Program-made: the position numbers and the translations under genes
Assembly: GCF_002934235.1 (NCBI RefSeq)
Contig: NZ_PTIS01000001.1
Span: forward strand, 310,001-374,000
Source of the DNA: Clostridium algidicarnis DSM 15099
GTDB taxonomy: Bacteria > Bacillota > Clostridia > Clostridiales > Clostridiaceae
Reading direction: 5' to 3'
Length of the DNA stretch: 64,000 nt
Notes under the pieces: model-generated
The model's input: the letters and a program-made list of their open reading frames with translations, nothing else
Told to the model about the DNA's origin: nothing
The model's database searches: none
Part shown: in pieces, positions 37,683 through 47,329 of the stretch
How positions within the stretch are numbered: the stretch's first letter is position 1
How the letters are laid out: every line of letters starts with the position of its first letter

Positions 37683-37711
37683 ATTCTATCAAATATTCAG
37701 ATTTTGTGCAA
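37683..37711 (-). promoter_or_regulatory. Promoter of rpmB, reverse strand
   Basis: Reading the reverse strand, TTGCAC and TAGAAT are separated by 17 bases, about 55 bases before the rpmB start. Confidence 0.6.
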
Positions 37712-37760
37712 GTAAAATATAAGGTTATTAGTAAATAAAGTAATTAAAATTTAAATTTTC

Positions 37761-37789
37761 TTGAATAAAGTGAAAAGTTAATATAGAAT
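37761..37789 (+). promoter_or_regulatory. Promoter of the Asp23-fakA unit
   Basis: TTGAAT and TAGAAT are separated by 17 bases, about 33 bases before the Asp23-family gene. It is divergent from the rpmB promoter. Confidence 0.65.
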
Positions 37790-37822
37790 ATATGATATGG
37801 AATTAATCAAGGAGGACTGAAT

Positions 37823-38170
37823 ATGATAGGAATATCTAATGAATATGGAAACGTAGAGTATTCAGACGAAGTTATAGCTAATATAGTAGGGTTATCTACT
37901 ATGGAATGTTATGGTGTAGTAGGAATGGCTTCTAAAAGTGCTGCTGATGGTTTATGGCAATTACTGAAGATCGAAAATTTGAGTAAAGGCGTTAAAATTA
38001 ATTATAAAAATGAAGAACTGACTATAGAATTATTTGTAGTAGTACAATATGGAACTAAAATATCTGTTATAGCTAATAATATTATTCAAAGAATAAGATA
38101 TAATATAGAAAGCTATACAGCATTAAAGGTTTCTTATATAACTGTGAATGTTCAAGGTATCAGGGTCTAG
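37823..38170 (+). CDS. Asp23/Gls24-family protein (YloU type)
   Basis: The 115-residue protein has the family pattern: NVEYSDEVIANIVGLSTMECYGVVGMAS, then a variable loop, then IELFVVVQYGTKISVIANNI and an amphipathic end. Members are linked to envelope stress and alkaline shock, but the exact role is open. It precedes fakA by 13 bases, the same pairing as yloU-yloV in B. subtilis. Confidence 0.9.
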   Translation: MIGISNEYGNVEYSDEVIANIVGLSTMECYGVVGMASKSAADGLWQLLKIENLSKGVKINYKNEELTIELFVVVQYGTKISVIANNIIQRIRYNIESYTALKVSYITVNVQGIRV

Positions 38171-38183
38171 GAGGTTTACTTAA

Positions 38184-39806
38184 ATGAAATATTTAAAAAT
38201 AAATGGTGAGCATTTTTATAATGTAATGGTTAATGCTAGTAATAAATTAGAAGAACAAAAGGAGTTTGTTAATTCCTTAAATGTATTTCCAGTACCTGAT
38301 GGGGACACAGGGACTAATATGTCAATGACATTTAAAGCAGCAGTAAAAGAAATAGAGGATATGAACTCTAAATCTATTAGCGAAGTTTCAAAGAAACTTG
38401 CTAAAGGAGCTCTTATGGGAGCTAGAGGTAATTCAGGAGTTATATTATCTCAAATACTAAGAGGTATTGCAAAAGGATTAGAAGGTAAGGAAGAAGCAAA
38501 TGCTGAAGAGTTTGCAGAAAGTATAATGGAAGGTAGTAGATCTGCATATAAAGCAGTAATGAGACCGATAGAGGGTACAATCCTTACAGTGGTAAGGTCA
38601 GCAGGTGAAAATGCTCTGAAGAGTAAAGCTAAAGATATAACACTCCTTATGGATGACGTTTGCAAAGGTGCAGAAGATACTTTAAATAAGACACCTGATA
38701 TGTTACCAGTTTTAAAAAGTGCTAAGGTAGTAGATTCTGGTGGAATGGGACTTTTAATAATATTAAAAGGAATTCATGAAGCTTTAAGAGATGATGTTAA
38801 ATCTACGCTTGGAGATTTTCATTCAATAGCCACTAATATATCTGCTGCTAACAATCTTGAACCTCATGATATTAAATTTGGTTATTGTACCGAATTTATA
38901 ATTTTAGGAGATTCATCTAAAGCAGAAGATTTTAAAAGGGAAGTAGAAGCTCAGGGCGATTCTATGATAGTTGTCGGTTATGAAGATGTAATTAAAGTTC
39001 ATATTCATACCAATGATCCTGGAAATGTTTTATCAAAAGCAGTAGCAATTGGAGAACTTTCAAAAATTAAAATTGATAATATGAGGGAAGAACATAGAAG
39101 TTTAATTATAGATCAAGAAAAATATAAAGAAGAAACTAAAGAAGAACAAAAAAAATATGGATTCATTTCTGTATCTATGGGAGAGGGAATAGAACATATT
39201 TTTAAAGACTTAGGAGTAGACTATATTATACCAGGTGGCCAAACCATGAATCCTAGTACAGAAGAAATAGTAAAAAGTATAGAAAAGGTAAATGCAGAAA
39301 ATATATTTATATTGCCAAACAATAAAAATATATTTATGTCAGCAACTCAAGCTGCGGAGCTTTCAGAAAAAAATGTTGTTGTTATACCTACAAAAAGTAT
39401 ACCACAAGGTATAACTTGTGTTACTATGTTTAATCCTGATGGAGATGTAGAAGAAAACTTAGAAGTTATGAAAGAAAGTATTGAATCTGTTATATCAGCA
39501 TCTATAACTTATGCTGTTCGTGATACTGAAATGGATGGTATTGAAATAAAAGAAGGAAATATACTAGGTCTTGTTGAAGGTAAAATTAAAGAAGTTGGTA
39601 GTGAGATATACGAAGTTAGCGAAAAGTTGTTAGAAAAGATAGTTGACGAGGATAAATCGCTTATAACTCTTTTTTACGGGGCAGACTGCACAAAAGAAGA
39701 AGTAGAAAAGTTTGCTTTAAAATTAGAAGGTATATATGAAAATATAGACATCCAATTTTATGAAGGAAAACAGCCCTTGTATTATTTCATAATTTCTGTA
39801 GAATAA
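38184..39806 (+). CDS. fakA: Fatty acid kinase catalytic subunit (DAK2 domain)
   Basis: FakA phosphorylates exogenous fatty acids held by a FakB protein, feeding acyl-phosphate to PlsX/PlsY phospholipid synthesis. The DAK2 nucleotide site is NVFPVPDGDTGTNM near residues 33-46, followed by ALMGARGNSGVILSQ. The C-terminal half is the regulatory domain common to YloV proteins. It has 540 residues. FakB is not in this window; plsX lies 10 kb downstream. Confidence 0.92.
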   Translation: MKYLKINGEHFYNVMVNASNKLEEQKEFVNSLNVFPVPDGDTGTNMSMTFKAAVKEIEDMNSKSISEVSKKLAKGALMGARGNSGVILSQILRGIAKGLEGKEEANAEEFAESIMEGSRSAYKAVMRPIEGTILTVVRSAGENALKSKAKDITLLMDDVCKGAEDTLNKTPDMLPVLKSAKVVDSGGMGLLIILKGIHEALRDDVKSTLGDFHSIATNISAANNLEPHDIKFGYCTEFIILGDSSKAEDFKREVEAQGDSMIVVGYEDVIKVHIHTNDPGNVLSKAVAIGELSKIKIDNMREEHRSLIIDQEKYKEETKEEQKKYGFISVSMGEGIEHIFKDLGVDYIIPGGQTMNPSTEEIVKSIEKVNAENIFILPNNKNIFMSATQAAELSEKNVVVIPTKSIPQGITCVTMFNPDGDVEENLEVMKESIESVISASITYAVRDTEMDGIEIKEGNILGLVEGKIKEVGSEIYEVSEKLLEKIVDEDKSLITLFYGADCTKEEVEKFALKLEGIYENIDIQFYEGKQPLYYFIISVE

Positions 39807-39809
39807 TTT

Positions 39810-39831
39810 AAAAAGCCTACGGGCTTTTTTT
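39810..39831 (+). terminator. Terminator between fakA and recG
   Basis: AAAAAGCC pairs with GGCTTTTT around TACG, with Ts following. The recG ribosome binding site begins right after it. Confidence 0.85.
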
Positions 39832-39848
39832 GCTATGAGGTGTTATTT

Positions 39849-41882
39849 GTGAATCTTTATAAAGATATAGAAGAATTAAAAGGAGTTGGCGCTAAAACAA
39901 AAGAAAATTTAAATAAATGTGGTATATTCACGGTTATGGATCTTTTATTATATTTCCCAAAGACTTATGAGTTTGTAAACAATGAAACCTTATGGAGTGA
40001 AAACTTTGAAAAAGAAAAATTAGTATTAACTTGCACTTTTAAAGGAGTTAAAAGTCATATTAAGACTAGAACAGGTAAACATCTTATTACCTTAAATTTT
40101 AGCTACAAAAATATGAAAGTTATAGCGAAGTGGTTTAATCAACCATACATAAAAACAAAGTTTAACATTGACGAAGAATATGTACTTTTTGGAAGCTATA
40201 AAAAGAGTGGAGATATTTTAGAAATTACTAATCCTCTTATAGGAAGTAAAGAGCTTAAAACTGGAAATATTATATCCAAATATATACTTCAGGACAAATT
40301 GACTAATAAAATCATATTGAAATTGATAAATAGTGTCTTAGATAATATAGAAATAAAAGAAAATTTACCACAAGATTTATTGCAAAAACATAATTTTATG
40401 TCCTTAGATAGTTCTATTAGAAACATACATTTCCCAAAAAATATGGAAAGTTTAAATAAAGCTAAAGAAAGGCTGAAATTTCAAGAGCTTTTTACTTATT
40501 CCTTAAAAATATTAATGTTAAAGAAAAAACTTCAGTTTAATACAAAGGGGATAGCTTTTAAAATGGATGAATCCTTAACTAATCTAAAAGAAAGTTTACC
40601 ATTTAAACTTACAAAAGCTCAAAGTAGAACTGTAAGAGAAATTCTTATAGATGAAAAAAGAGCTTATCCAATGAATAGGTTAGTACAAGGAGATGTAGGA
40701 AGTGGGAAAACTATAATTGCCATAATAGCAATGTTTAATGTAGTCAAAAATAATTATCAAGCAATATTTATGGCTCCTACTGAGATTCTTGCAAATCAAC
40801 ATTATAAAGAATGTAAAGACATATTAAATAAATTTGGTATTGAAATAGAACTACTTACTGGAAGTACATCACCAAAGGAAAAAGAAAGAATTAAAAAAGA
40901 TCTAAAAGAAGGTAAACCAATGATAGCAATAGGTACACATGCTTTAATCGAAGAAGATGTAAAAGCCTTGAAGCTAGGTATCATAATAACAGATGAACAA
41001 CATAGGTTTGGAGTACATCAAAGAAGTAAGCTTATAAATAAAGAAGAAACTGCAGATGTGTTAGTAATGACAGCAACTCCGATACCTAGGACTTTATCAC
41101 TATATTTATATGGAGACTTAGATGTTTCAATTATAGATGAACTGCCTCCTGGAAGACAAAAAATAGATACTGTTTTTTATAATCAAAAACAAAGAGGGCT
41201 AGCTTATAAATTTTTATTCGAAGAAATAAAAAAGGGACGTCAAGCTTATATTATATGTCCACTTATAGAAGAAAATGAAAAATTAGATCTTAACTCTGTA
41301 AACAAATTATATGAAGAGTTAAAACAAACATATCTGAATAAGGAAACTGTAGAGATACTTCATGGAAAAATGAAACCATTAGTAAAACAAGATATAATGA
41401 CTAAGTTTAAAAATGGAGAAGTATCTGTTTTAATTTCAACTACGGTTATAGAAGTTGGGGTAAATGTTCCTAATGCTACAGTAATGATTGTAGAAAACGC
41501 TGAAAGATTTGGTCTATCTCAGCTTCATCAACTAAGGGGAAGAGTTGGAAGAGGAACTTATAAATCATATTGTATGCTTATAGGGGAAGCTAAAAGTAAT
41601 ACAACTAAGAAAAGAATGATGACTATGGTAGAAAGTAACGATGGATTTTATATAGCGGAGCAAGATTTAAAATTAAGAGGGTCTGGAGAGCTATTTGGAA
41701 TTAAACAACATGGAGAGACGGGACTTATATTGGCTGATATAATGGAAGATATAGAATTATTTAAAATAGCTAATAATGAAGCACACCAAGTTATAAATAG
41801 CGATCTTTATATAAATAAACTACTGATAGAAGAAATAATGAGTTACTTAGAAAGTAGTTCTAAATATATTTGTTTTAATTAA
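39849..41882 (+). CDS. recG: ATP-dependent DNA helicase RecG
   Basis: RecG remodels stalled forks and branched DNA. The N-terminal wedge domain opens with IEELKGVGAKTKENL; helicase motifs are GDVGSGKT, APTEILANQHY, DEQHRFGVHQR and MTATPIPRTLSL, followed by LRGRVGRG. The GTG at 39849 follows GAGGT by about seven bases; an in-frame GTG nine bases earlier overlaps that site. It has 677 residues, the normal length. Confidence 0.95.
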   Translation: MNLYKDIEELKGVGAKTKENLNKCGIFTVMDLLLYFPKTYEFVNNETLWSENFEKEKLVLTCTFKGVKSHIKTRTGKHLITLNFSYKNMKVIAKWFNQPYIKTKFNIDEEYVLFGSYKKSGDILEITNPLIGSKELKTGNIISKYILQDKLTNKIILKLINSVLDNIEIKENLPQDLLQKHNFMSLDSSIRNIHFPKNMESLNKAKERLKFQELFTYSLKILMLKKKLQFNTKGIAFKMDESLTNLKESLPFKLTKAQSRTVREILIDEKRAYPMNRLVQGDVGSGKTIIAIIAMFNVVKNNYQAIFMAPTEILANQHYKECKDILNKFGIEIELLTGSTSPKEKERIKKDLKEGKPMIAIGTHALIEEDVKALKLGIIITDEQHRFGVHQRSKLINKEETADVLVMTATPIPRTLSLYLYGDLDVSIIDELPPGRQKIDTVFYNQKQRGLAYKFLFEEIKKGRQAYIICPLIEENEKLDLNSVNKLYEELKQTYLNKETVEILHGKMKPLVKQDIMTKFKNGEVSVLISTTVIEVGVNVPNATVMIVENAERFGLSQLHQLRGRVGRGTYKSYCMLIGEAKSNTTKKRMMTMVESNDGFYIAEQDLKLRGSGELFGIKQHGETGLILADIMEDIELFKIANNEAHQVINSDLYINKLLIEEIMSYLESSSKYICFN

Positions 41883-41892
41883 TATAAAAACT

Positions 41893-41921
41893 TTGTATAT
41901 TATAAATTCCTATGGTAAAAT
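41893..41921 (+). promoter_or_regulatory. Promoter of rsmD-coaD
   Basis: TTGTAT and TAAAAT are separated by 17 bases, 30 bases before rsmD. Confidence 0.55.
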
Positions 41922-41951
41922 GTATAAAAGTAATTTTGAGGAGGATGGCAT

Positions 41952-42509
41952 ATGAGAATAATAGCTGGTGTAGCAAGGGGAAGAAAGTTACTTGCTCCTG
42001 TTAACCTAGATACAAGGCCAACTTTAGATAGAGTAAAAGAGGCCATGTTTAGTATGATACAATTAAGAATCCCAAATGCCACAACACTAGATGTTTTTGC
42101 AGGTACTGGCAGCTTAGGTTTAGAAAGCGTAAGTAGAGGTGCGAAGGAATGTTATTTAATAGATAAAAGTCCTGTAACCTTTCCTTTATTAAAACAAAAT
42201 GTAGAAAATTTAAAGTTTCAAGATAAGGCATATTGCCTTAATATGGATTCTTATGAAGCCTTAAAAAGGCTCGGTAAATCTGAAAATAAATTTGATGTGA
42301 TATTTATAGATCCACCTTACATGAAAGAGATGATACCTAAGGCCATAGAACTCGTACATAGTAACAGTTTACTTGCTAAGGGAGGGCTTATAGTAACAAA
42401 GATTGATAGTCAAGAGGAAATATATGAAGGCAATGGCTTTATAATACTAAAGGATCATAGAAGATACGGAAATACAACTATATGTTTTTATGATTATAAG
42501 GAGGACTAA
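41952..42509 (+). CDS. rsmD: 16S rRNA m2G966 methyltransferase
   Basis: RsmD methylates G966 of 16S r[16 protein letters not shown] and [13 protein letters not shown] open the protein, [13 protein letters not shown] is the SAM site, and the catalytic DPPY is in FIDPPYMKE. It has 185 residues. It precedes coaD by four bases, as in B. subtilis ylbH-coaD. Confidence 0.95.
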   Translation: MRIIAGVARGRKLLAPVNLDTRPTLDRVKEAMFSMIQLRIPNATTLDVFAGTGSLGLESVSRGAKECYLIDKSPVTFPLLKQNVENLKFQDKAYCLNMDSYEALKRLGKSENKFDVIFIDPPYMKEMIPKAIELVHSNSLLAKGGLIVTKIDSQEEIYEGNGFIILKDHRRYGNTTICFYDYKED

Positions 42510-42513
42510 GCCC

Positions 42514-42993
42514 ATGAGAAGAGTTGTTTATCCGGGGAGTTTTGACCCTATAACAAATGGACATTTGGATATAATAAAAAGATCCTCTGAAGTATTTGAT
42601 GAAGTTACGGTTGGAGTTTTAGTTAATGTTGATAAAAAAGGGCTTTTTGATATTGAAGAAAGAGTAGAACTTATAAGAAAAGTTGTTAAACCATATAAAA
42701 ATGTCAAAGTAGATAGTTTTGATGGTTTGTTAATAGACTTTATGAAAGAAAAAGATATTAAAGTAATTGTTAAAGGGTTAAGGGCATTTTCAGATTTTGA
42801 ATATGAATTTCAAATGGCACTTATGAATAATAAATTAGATTCATCTATAGAAACTGTTTTTATGATGACAAATGCAAAATATTCTTACTTAAGTTCTTCT
42901 TCAGTTAGACAAGTAGCTAAGTTTGGTGGATGTATAAAAGGATTAGTTCCGGACGAAATAATATCTACAATAGTAGAAAAAGCTAAAATATAG
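42514..42993 (+). CDS. coaD: Phosphopantetheine adenylyltransferase
   Basis: CoaD adenylates 4'-phosphopantetheine to dephospho-CoA. [16 protein letters not shown] carries the nucleotidyl-transfer TxGH motif near residues 14-17, and [11 protein letters not shown] is the C-terminal ISSTxxR-type site. The ATG at 42514 follows AAGGAGG and gives 159 residues; an earlier in-frame ATG lies inside rsmD. Confidence 0.96.
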   Translation: MRRVVYPGSFDPITNGHLDIIKRSSEVFDEVTVGVLVNVDKKGLFDIEERVELIRKVVKPYKNVKVDSFDGLLIDFMKEKDIKVIVKGLRAFSDFEYEFQMALMNNKLDSSIETVFMMTNAKYSYLSSSSVRQVAKFGGCIKGLVPDEIISTIVEKAKI

Positions 42994-43004
42994 GAGTGAT
43001 TTAA

Positions 43005-43529
43005 ATGGACGTTATTCAATTATTAGAATATCTTCAAGAAATAATAGATAGTGCGTCGAAAGTTCCCATTACTGGAAAGATAGTACTAGATAAAAAGGAA
43101 ATGCTAGAGGTAATTGATCAAATAATAAATTATATGCCAGATGAATTTAAAAAAGCTCAATGGGTTTTAAGCGAAAAAGAAAGAATTCTTGCAGAAGCTA
43201 GGGAAGAGTATGACAATATAAAGGGTCAAACTGTAGAGATGATGAAAAAACAGGTAGAAAATCATGATATAACAAAAGAAGCTAAAATAAAGTCTCAAGA
43301 TATAATAGCTGTAGCTCAAAGAGATGCTAAGGCCATAAGGCTCGGTGCAAGGGATTATGCCGATGAAGTATTATGTCAATTAGATGAAGAGATGAAAGAA
43401 AATAGCAAAAAAATGATGGAAAATGTAAAAAAAGATGTAGAAGATTTTATGAAAAACCTGTCTGAAGATTTATCACAAAACTCATCTACAATAAGAGAAA
43501 ATATAAAGGAATTAAGAAACATCAAATAA
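43005..43529 (+). CDS. Coiled-coil protein of unknown function after coaD
   Basis: This 174-residue protein is charged and mostly helical. A short N-terminal part (DVIQLLEYLQEIIDSASKVP) is followed by long heptad-like helices rich in K, E, D and M from about residue 55 on. It resembles proteins loosely labelled ATPase or ATP-synthase-B-like in clostridial genomes, but I see no nucleotide-binding motif. GGAGTG precedes the ATG; coaD lies 11 bases upstream. Its last 18 bases overlap the 3' end of ylbJ on the other strand, with no terminator between. Confidence 0.75.
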   Translation: MDVIQLLEYLQEIIDSASKVPITGKIVLDKKEMLEVIDQIINYMPDEFKKAQWVLSEKERILAEAREEYDNIKGQTVEMMKKQVENHDITKEAKIKSQDIIAVAQRDAKAIRLGARDYADEVLCQLDEEMKENSKKMMENVKKDVEDFMKNLSEDLSQNSSTIRENIKELRNIK

Positions 43530-44687
43530 TTTTTTTGAAAAATAGTGTGCAAAGTAAATAAAGAGTAATAATAAAATAGGAATATAGCTTTTAAAACTTA
43601 TAGTTAGAGGAGTCTTATTGGAAAAAGTAAAAAGTGTTCTATCATTTAAAAATAATAAGGATACAAGGGTTATAATGAAACTTATAACACCTTGAATTAC
43701 TTTTCTTATGACGTATTTAATTATTGAAATTTCCTTGTATTTATGTGTGAAGGAATGAATTTGAGCTATTATTGCAAGCCCACTAAAGGCACATAAAAAA
43801 CTAATAAAACATAGGCTTAAAACATAATTTATATTTCCTTTAGATAAAAGATAACAGCCGTTTGTAACTTCTATTAAACCTAAAATGATTCCACTTAAAG
43901 CGTTTTTTGGTAAAGAAGACTCCATATATATTTTATTTAAAACAATGTTGAAGACAACATTGTTTTTTATTATAGCTAAAATAACAGAGAATATTACAAC
44001 GTAAGATCCGATGTTAAGCGTTGTGGCTATTGCATTTTCTATAGAAGATTTAAGCACCATTCCTAAATTATTATTTTTACTTGCCTTAATAGTTTTAACC
44101 TTTAATTTTGACACAGGTTCTTTATATTTATGTTTTAAAATAATAGCCATAAAAACACAAGATAAATAATTAGAAAAAAGTAATAGGTAACCAGCTCTTG
44201 TATTTCCAAGCATAGATGTTCCGACAGATCCTATTAAAAAAAGCGGACTAGAATTTGAAGCTATACTTATTAGCTTAGAAAGCTCTGATGAATTTATGTT
44301 ACCTAAGTCGTACAATTCACAGCTATATTTTGCACCTAAAGGGTAACCGCATAATATGCTAATGATTAGAGCAAAGCTAGCTTCTTTAGGTAATCCCAGG
44401 GGCCTCGAGATTAAGGGACCAAGGAATGTTGAATAAATATTTACTCCATCATAAGCAACTAGAATATTAGTTATAATTATAAATGGAAATAAAGATGGAA
44501 ATAAAGATGTGAAAAAGAGCTTGGCACCATTTATAGAAGCGTCTATGCATAAAGTTGGATTTAAAATAAAGTTAATTATAAAATAAGTTAGTATTATTGT
44601 CATCAAAATATTTACCTTATTGTATTTTAATAAGTAAAACAATAAAATGATAATCAAAACTATAGTTATAAATAAAAGAAATTTCAC
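43512..44687 (-). CDS. ylbJ: Sporulation integral membrane protein YlbJ
   Basis: YlbJ is needed for spore cortex formation in B. subtilis. The 391-residue protein has eight or more membrane segments and the family features FFTSLFPSLFPFIIITNIL, ILCGYPLGAKYSCELY and ASNSSPLFLIGSVG. On the reverse strand GGAGGA is six bases before a GTG at 44687, which I take as the start; an ATG at 44693 directly abuts that site. It lies downstream of tmcAL, and coaD is next door, as in B. subtilis. Confidence 0.92.
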   Translation of the reverse strand: MKFLLFITIVLIIILLFYLLKYNKVNILMTIILTYFIINFILNPTLCIDASINGAKLFFTSLFPSLFPFIIITNILVAYDGVNIYSTFLGPLISRPLGLPKEASFALIISILCGYPLGAKYSCELYDLGNINSSELSKLISIASNSSPLFLIGSVGTSMLGNTRAGYLLLFSNYLSCVFMAIILKHKYKEPVSKLKVKTIKASKNNNLGMVLKSSIENAIATTLNIGSYVVIFSVILAIIKNNVVFNIVLNKIYMESSLPKNALSGIILGLIEVTNGCYLLSKGNINYVLSLCFISFLCAFSGLAIIAQIHSFTHKYKEISIIKYVIRKVIQGVISFIITLVSLLFLNDRTLFTFSNKTPLTISFKSYIPILLLLFIYFAHYFSKKLFDVS

Positions 44688-44797
44688 AATCATTCCTCCA
44701 ATAAATAAAAGCATTGAGATAGTATAGCATGTCGATGGTACATCATACTAAAAAGTATATTGAAGGATGTGAAGGAATATTAACAAAATAAGTATAT

Positions 44798-46021
44798 TTA
44801 TTTAATTATTATAGGGCTTTTAAAATAATCTTCATTATATCTTATAGAAGGATTTAGTATACTGTATGCCTTAGTGCTTTGTAAATCTAATTCTAACATT
44901 GGACATAAACTTTTAGGAAGTTTTGTATATATTTGAAGTGGGGAAGTGTTTTTGATTTTTTTTAGAAGCTCAGCTCCTTTATCATTAAAAGCTAAAACAC
45001 GTATATAACTTGGATCACTTCTTCTTAAATTATCAATAGAATAGTTTTCAAATCCAATAAAATACTGGCACAATAACCGATTTATTCTTGTGGAAGCATA
45101 TCTTTTACTTTTCATTTTAGAAAAAGATTCTTCATAAGTAGAGCTATCCCATAAACTTTTATATATTTTATTGTATAATCCTTCAGAAGCTTCTGGAATT
45201 TGCTTTAAAGAGTTATTATCTGTTAAGGCTTTATATTTTATAAAAGGGAATATATTCTCCATTTGAGGAAATGTATAATTGTCTTTGATTAAAGTTTCTA
45301 TAAGGGTGTAAGACGATTTTGGTAGATGATTTTTAAGTAATGTTAAATCATCTGAAGTTTTAAGATGATTTCTTATGGAGGTTGCGCTAGAAAAACTCGC
45401 ATTTAAACCTTCATCGTTGTAATTTGAACCAAGCCTTTTAATGGTAAAAGGCTCTATAGTACTGTCTAGTGAATATAAAGCTTTTAAATATTCTATAGCT
45501 AATATATTATTTGAAGAGCTTAAAAGGTTTGTTATAAAGTCTATAGTATACATTGGAAAGTTATCGGTAATATATTCAGTTAGAGCTAGAGATCTTGCTT
45601 TTGCAAAGGCAAGTCCGTAAGATAGCTTAGATTTAAGCAAAGCCTTATATGCATGAGGCTCATTGCAAAGAATAGATGCTATAAGTTTTAAGGGCTGGAT
45701 ATTACCAACTTCACTTCCAAAACTTAAATAATCAACTATTCCTAAAGAATTTAATATTTGAGCAGAGCCCTTTGCAAAAAATTCTGCTGATGAAAGGCTA
45801 AATATTACAGGAAGTTCAATTACAAGGTCTATTCCGTTTGAAACAGACACCTTTGACTTATTCCATTTATCAATATAAGAGGGTAGACCTCTTTGGACAA
45901 AGTTACCACTCATTATAGATATGAGATAATCACAATTTAATTCTTTTTTAGTTTTCTCGATGTGAAGTTTATGGCCGTTATGCAATGGATTATACTCAGA
46001 GATAATAGCAGCTACTTTCAT
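44798..46021 (-). CDS. tmcAL: tRNA(Met) cytidine acetate ligase (YlbM family)
   Basis: TmcAL uses acetate and ATP to acetylate C34 of elongator tRNA-Met. The nucleotidyltransferase HxGH motif is in EYNPLHNGHKLHI near residues 9-21, followed by IMSGNFVQRGLPSYIDKW and FGSEVG. It has 407 residues, the typical length. AAAGGAGG precedes the ATG on the reverse strand. The acetate requirement makes its position back to back with pta-ackA interesting but not proof of a link. Confidence 0.92.
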   Translation of the reverse strand: MKVAAIISEYNPLHNGHKLHIEKTKKELNCDYLISIMSGNFVQRGLPSYIDKWNKSKVSVSNGIDLVIELPVIFSLSSAEFFAKGSAQILNSLGIVDYLSFGSEVGNIQPLKLIASILCNEPHAYKALLKSKLSYGLAFAKARSLALTEYITDNFPMYTIDFITNLLSSSNNILAIEYLKALYSLDSTIEPFTIKRLGSNYNDEGLNASFSSATSIRNHLKTSDDLTLLKNHLPKSSYTLIETLIKDNYTFPQMENIFPFIKYKALTDNNSLKQIPEASEGLYNKIYKSLWDSSTYEESFSKMKSKRYASTRINRLLCQYFIGFENYSIDNLRRSDPSYIRVLAFNDKGAELLKKIKNTSPLQIYTKLPKSLCPMLELDLQSTKAYSILNPSIRYNEDYFKSPIIIK

Positions 46022-46038
46022 AAAAAGACCTCCTTTGG

Positions 46039-46058
46039 TTTAATAAAATTTTATTAAA
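46039..46058. repeat. 20-base perfect AT-only palindrome upstream of tmcAL
   Basis: TTTAATAAAATTTTATTAAA is its own reverse complement. It lies just upstream of the tmcAL ribosome binding site. It may be a regulator site or a product of AT richness. Confidence 0.5.
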
Positions 46059-46108
46059 AAGTGATATTAATAAAATAATTTTGCAATAAAGATAAAAAAC
46101 TATCAAAC

Positions 46109-46161
46109 TAAAGTCAATATAGACTTTAAAAATAACTCAATCTATAGTATTATACTATAGA
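46109..46161. repeat. Two inverted repeats upstream of pta
   Basis: TAAAGTC and GACTTTA are separated by AATATA (46109-46128). Then TCTATAGTAT and ATACTATAGA flank a single T (46141-46161). The second repeat contains -10-like TATACT and TATAGT. They may mark an operator overlapping the pta promoter, but no clear -35 was found. Confidence 0.5.
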
Positions 46162-46292
46162 GAAATACATATTGAAACTTCAACTTATATTTTAAAATTT
46201 CAATATATAATGCTTTAGGAAAAAATTATTGTTGGAGTTTATAAAAAGTATATTAAAAAAGCAGCCTTAATTAAATGAGAGGAGAAATGAGC

Positions 46293-47294
46293 ATGGAATT
46301 TATGAAGAACATATGGGAATCTGCAAAGTCAGATAGAAAAAAAATAGTTCTTCCAGAAGGCGATGAAGATAGAACACTTATCGCCAGTGAAAAAATCAAT
46401 AAAGAAGGTCTTGCAGATATTATATTAGTTGGTAGCAGCATTATAATAAAAGCAAAAGCAAAAGTTTTAGGGGTGGACATAGAGGGTATACAAATAGAGG
46501 ATCCTGAAACATCATCTAATACAGATAAATATGCGGAAGAATTTTATGAACTAAGGAAAAAGAAGGGCATGACTAAAGAAAAGGCCTTAAAAATAGTAAA
46601 GGATCCCCTTTACTATGGTACAATGATGGTTAAGATGAATGATGCTAACGGCATGGTATCAGGTGCTATACATACTACAGGAGACCTTTTAAGACCGGGA
46701 CTTCAAATAATAAAAACAGCGCCAGGGGTATCGGTAGTATCTAGTTTTTTCATTATGATGGTTCCAGACCATAATTATGGTGATGATGGAATGTTAATAT
46801 TTTCAGACTGTGCGGTTAATCCAAACCCAACATCAGATGAATTAGCATCTATAGCTATAGCTACAGCTGAAACAGCAAAAAACTTATGTAAAATGGAACC
46901 TAAGGTTGCTATGTTATCTTTTTCAACTATGGGAAGTGCTGAACATGAATTAGTTGAAAAGGTAAGAAATGCTACAAAAATTGCAAAATATAGAAGGCCT
47001 GACTTAGATATAGATGGAGAGATGCAACTTGATGCTGCTATAGTTCCTAAAGTTGCTAACCAAAAGGCTCCAAATAGTAAAGTTGCAGGAAATGCTAATG
47101 TACTTATATTTCCGGATTTACAATCAGGAAATATAGGATATAAATTAGTTCAAAGATTTGGAATGGCAGAAGCTATAGGACCAATATCTCAAGGATTTGC
47201 AAAGCCTATAAATGATTTGTCTAGAGGATGTAGCTCTGAGGATATAGTAAATGTTGTGGCTTTGACTGCGGTTCAAGCTCAAACAAGTAAATAA
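46293..47294 (+). CDS. pta: Phosphate acetyltransferase
   Basis: Pta converts acetyl-CoA to acetyl phosphate, leading to acetate and ATP through AckA. VLPEGDEDRTLIAS is near the N-terminus; GAIHTTGDLLRPGLQIIKT, VVSSFFIMMVP and LDIDGEMQLDAAI follow. Of three clustered ATGs the one at 46293 has GGAG eight bases upstream, giving 333 residues. It forms an operon with ackA 35 bases downstream. Confidence 0.96.
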   Translation: MEFMKNIWESAKSDRKKIVLPEGDEDRTLIASEKINKEGLADIILVGSSIIIKAKAKVLGVDIEGIQIEDPETSSNTDKYAEEFYELRKKKGMTKEKALKIVKDPLYYGTMMVKMNDANGMVSGAIHTTGDLLRPGLQIIKTAPGVSVVSSFFIMMVPDHNYGDDGMLIFSDCAVNPNPTSDELASIAIATAETAKNLCKMEPKVAMLSFSTMGSAEHELVEKVRNATKIAKYRRPDLDIDGEMQLDAAIVPKVANQKAPNSKVAGNANVLIFPDLQSGNIGYKLVQRFGMAEAIGPISQGFAKPINDLSRGCSSEDIVNVVALTAVQAQTSK

Positions 47295-47329
47295 AATTAT
47301 TAGGGTTTAAAACGAAAGGGGAAAATTAA

